DNA of 6,809 bases from Marinosulfonomonas sp. (GTDB taxonomy: Bacteria > Pseudomonadota > Alphaproteobacteria > Rhodobacterales > Rhodobacteraceae), in contig NVTS01000045.1 in NCBI GenBank assembly GCA_002732995.1, forward strand, positions 283 to 7,091. Direction: 5' to 3'. A program made the translations under genes and the position numbers. How positions within the stretch are numbered: the stretch's first letter is position 1; every line of letters begins with the position of its first letter. Below are positions 5,268 to 6,809 of the stretch, in pieces. The notes under the pieces were generated by a model, which saw only the letters and a program-made list of their open reading frames with translations, was not told the DNA's origin and did not search any database.

Positions 5268-6161
5268 ATGACTGACGATTTCAGCAGGCAGAAAGCCAAG
5301 GCATCCGATTGGTTCCGCCAATTGCGTGGCCAGATTTGCACAGTATTCGAGGCGCTGGAAGATAGCCAAACCAGCGGTCTTTTTGCCGATAAGCCTGCCG
5401 GGCGTTTTGATGTCAGCAAAACCACACGCGCCAGCGATGATGGCACGGATGCTGGTGGTGGTTTGATGTCGGTGATGCGTGGCGGGCGGGTGTTCGAGAA
5501 GGTCGGCGTCAATGTGTCGACGGTTTACGGCACCTTGGGCGCGCGGGCTGTGGATGCGATGGCATCGCGCAAGGGGCTGACGGGGATGAAGGATGATCCG
5601 CGCTTCTGGGCCTCGGGCATTTCACTGGTGGCGCATATGCAAAACCCGCACGCGCCAGCGGTTCATATGAATACGCGTATGTTCTGGACGCCGCATGGCT
5701 GGTGGTTTGGCGGCGGGTCAGACCTGAACCCCTGCATTGAATATCCCGAGGATACAGCGGCGTTTCACGCGGTGCAAAAACAGCAGTGTGATTTGCATGA
5801 TCCGGCCTATTATCCGCGCTTCAAGGAATGGGCGGACGAGTATTTCTATGTGCCGCACCGCAACCGTGCGCGCGGGGTTGGTGGTATATTTCTGGATGAT
5901 CACAACACCGGCGACTGGGACGCGGATTTTGCCTTTATTCAGGATGTGGGCCGGGCATTTTTGATGGCGTTCCTGCCGGTCACCGAAAAGCGCCGAAACA
6001 CCCCGTGGACGGATGCGGATAAGGACACCCAACTGGTGCATCGCGGACTCTATGCTGAATATAATCTGGTTTATGACCGCGGCACTAAATTCGGGCTGGA
6101 AACGGGGCATAATGTGGATGCGGTTCTGATGAGCCTGCCACCGATGGCCAAGTGGGTTTGA
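5268..6161 (+). CDS. hemF: Oxygen-dependent coproporphyrinogen III oxidase HemF
   Basis: This 297-residue enzyme carries out the O2-dependent oxidative decarboxylation of two propionates of coproporphyrinogen III to give protoporphyrinogen IX, late in heme (and, if present, bacteriochlorophyll) synthesis. Family landmarks occur in order: GRVFEKVGVNVSTVYG (73-88), FWASGISLVAHMQNPHAPAV (113-132), WWFGGGSDLNP (145-155), DEYFYVPHRN (190-199), GVGGIFLDD and AEYNLVYDRGTKFGLETG (263-280). The four histidines matching those of E. coli HemF (96, 106, 145, 175) are H123, H133, H167 and H197. The C-terminus stops just after MSLPPMAKW, about 25 residues earlier than in E. coli, which I recall as normal for alphaproteobacterial HemF; the N-terminus is correspondingly longer. 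An in-frame GTG one codon upstream is less well spaced from the Shine-Dalgarno site. It is the last gene of the clpS-to-hemF run, and its stop lies 7 bases from that of the convergent gene. Confidence 0.96.
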   Translation: MTDDFSRQKAKASDWFRQLRGQICTVFEALEDSQTSGLFADKPAGRFDVSKTTRASDDGTDAGGGLMSVMRGGRVFEKVGVNVSTVYGTLGARAVDAMASRKGLTGMKDDPRFWASGISLVAHMQNPHAPAVHMNTRMFWTPHGWWFGGGSDLNPCIEYPEDTAAFHAVQKQQCDLHDPAYYPRFKEWADEYFYVPHRNRARGVGGIFLDDHNTGDWDADFAFIQDVGRAFLMAFLPVTEKRRNTPWTDADKDTQLVHRGLYAEYNLVYDRGTKFGLETGHNVDAVLMSLPPMAKWV

Positions 6162-6168
6162 GGGGGCA

Positions 6169-6809
6169 TTACTTCACGCTGTTTTGGAGTGCCTTTAGGA
6201 TGTGTGAACCAAGCAGTCGTGTGTTTTTCTGTTTCCCATCACCGTAAAAATAATCGACTCCAAGTGAGGCAGCTATTTCGCGCAGGGCGGGTTTGGCCAT
6301 AGAAAGCTCGTCGCCGTTTTCTTTGACTTTGATAGTTCCGTTTTCATAACGTCTCACTTCGTAAGGCCCAAAGGTTTCTACGTCAGTTACTTTAAGCTCA
6401 TCTAAAGATCGTTGTTCGCGGCTGGATACTGTGGTGGGAAGACGCAGAGCATTTGTGCCTGTGGCCGCCAGCTCTCTAACTTCATTTGCGGGTAAGTCGT
6501 ATAATTCTTCGATAGATACCCCCTCGTCCTCACTAATATTTATGCGAAGAACAAACACACGATCTACTTGACCAAATGTGTTTGGGTTAAAGGATACATG
6601 AGTGCTCGTTGTAACGGTTTTAACTGAAATGCGCTCATTTTCAGCACTAATCACATCATATCCGTATTGATTCGTGTCTAAGGCCATTTGCCCGCGTGTG
6701 ACCATTGCAACGTATAATTCGCCAATGCGCCCTGTAAGGTGATTAATCTCACCAGAGGACACTCCCCAACTCAACTCTTTTTCAAACCAAGACAAGGCAT
6801 CAGCTAGGG
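6169..6809 (-). CDS. Hypothetical protein with possible PD-(D/E)xK nuclease-like core (5' end outside window)
   Basis: I do not recognise a characterised family with certainty. The frame is open from the window edge (LADALSWFEKEL) to the TAA at 6169-6171, at least 213 codons. The first possible start inside is a TTG at 6795 with no Shine-Dalgarno sequence, so the true start probably lies outside the window. Numbering from that TTG, residues 19-80 carry HLTGRIGELYVA (E26), GYDVIS (D47), RISVKTV (K59) and a hydrophobic strand, an order resembling the E...D...xxK core of PD-(D/E)xK nucleases, with S57 in place of the usual acidic residue. Residues 144-162 (YEVRRYENGTIKVKENGDEL) form a basic beta-rich patch. 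The C-terminal segment KPALREIAASLGVDYFYGDGKQKNTRLLGSHILKAL looks like a small helical module that might bind nucleic acid. The gene is AT-rich (two counted 60-base lines are 38% GC) against its neighbours, suggesting transfer. DUF6998-type proteins are a possible match from memory. Function unknown. Confidence 0.7.
   Translation of the reverse strand, partial: LADALSWFEKELSWGVSSGEINHLTGRIGELYVAMVTRGQMALDTNQYGYDVISAENERISVKTVTTSTHVSFNPNTFGQVDRVFVLRINISEDEGVSIEELYDLPANEVRELAATGTNALRLPTTVSSREQRSLDELKVTDVETFGPYEVRRYENGTIKVKENGDELSMAKPALREIAASLGVDYFYGDGKQKNTRLLGSHILKALQNSVK

Noticed and set aside
6150..6161. HemF seems to lack about 25 C-terminal residues present in E. coli HemF
   Set aside because: Alphaproteobacterial HemF proteins, as I recall them, normally end right after the PPxxKW motif and have a longer N-terminus; total length is ordinary and all four conserved histidines are present.

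Overview
The window looks like a chromosomal segment of an alphaproteobacterium, most probably a Rhodobacterales/Roseobacter-type organism. I base this on the protein sequences (an alphaproteobacterial ClpS, a HemF ending in the short form, a CcoI-CcoS pair for a cbb3 oxidase, a DacA-like carboxypeptidase fused to a SPOR domain), on the fairly GC-rich coding DNA (one 60-base line counted in the methyltransferase is 63% GC) and on my memory of similar gene order. No database search was possible.

Layout. Positions 1-483 (+) hold the 3' end of ccoI (copper P-type ATPase) and the whole of ccoS, a 54-residue cbb3 oxidase assembly protein. Positions 503-2665 (-) hold a SPOR-tailed D-alanyl-D-alanine carboxypeptidase, followed directly by a fumarylacetoacetate-hydrolase-family enzyme whose GTG start abuts the carboxypeptidase stop codon. 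A 387-base intergenic region (2666-3052) separates this divergent pair from a four-gene + strand run: clpS, an RsmC-like rRNA guanine methyltransferase, a short-chain dehydrogenase/reductase-like protein and hemF (gaps of 21, 37 and 27 bases). The last gene, on the - strand from 6169 to past the window end, is AT-richer, unrelated to its neighbours in theme, and resembles a nuclease-fold protein of unknown function.

How the genes fit together. Two elements serve aerobic/microaerobic respiration: CcoI and CcoS mature the copper- and heme-containing cbb3 oxidase, and HemF makes protoporphyrinogen IX for heme. The carboxypeptidase trims peptidoglycan in the periplasm. ClpS feeds N-degron substrates to ClpAP, and the methyltransferase probably modifies 16S rRNA. 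I see no mechanistic link joining all of them, so most of the window is ordinary core genome.

The observations most worth a second look are the SDR-like protein that lacks the catalytic lysine and two other consensus positions while keeping its cofactor motif, the AT-rich orphan gene with a possible degenerate PD-(D/E)xK core, and two interleaved perfect inverted repeats in the dac-clpS intergenic region. I found no CRISPR array, tRNA, rRNA, insertion sequence or complete defence system.
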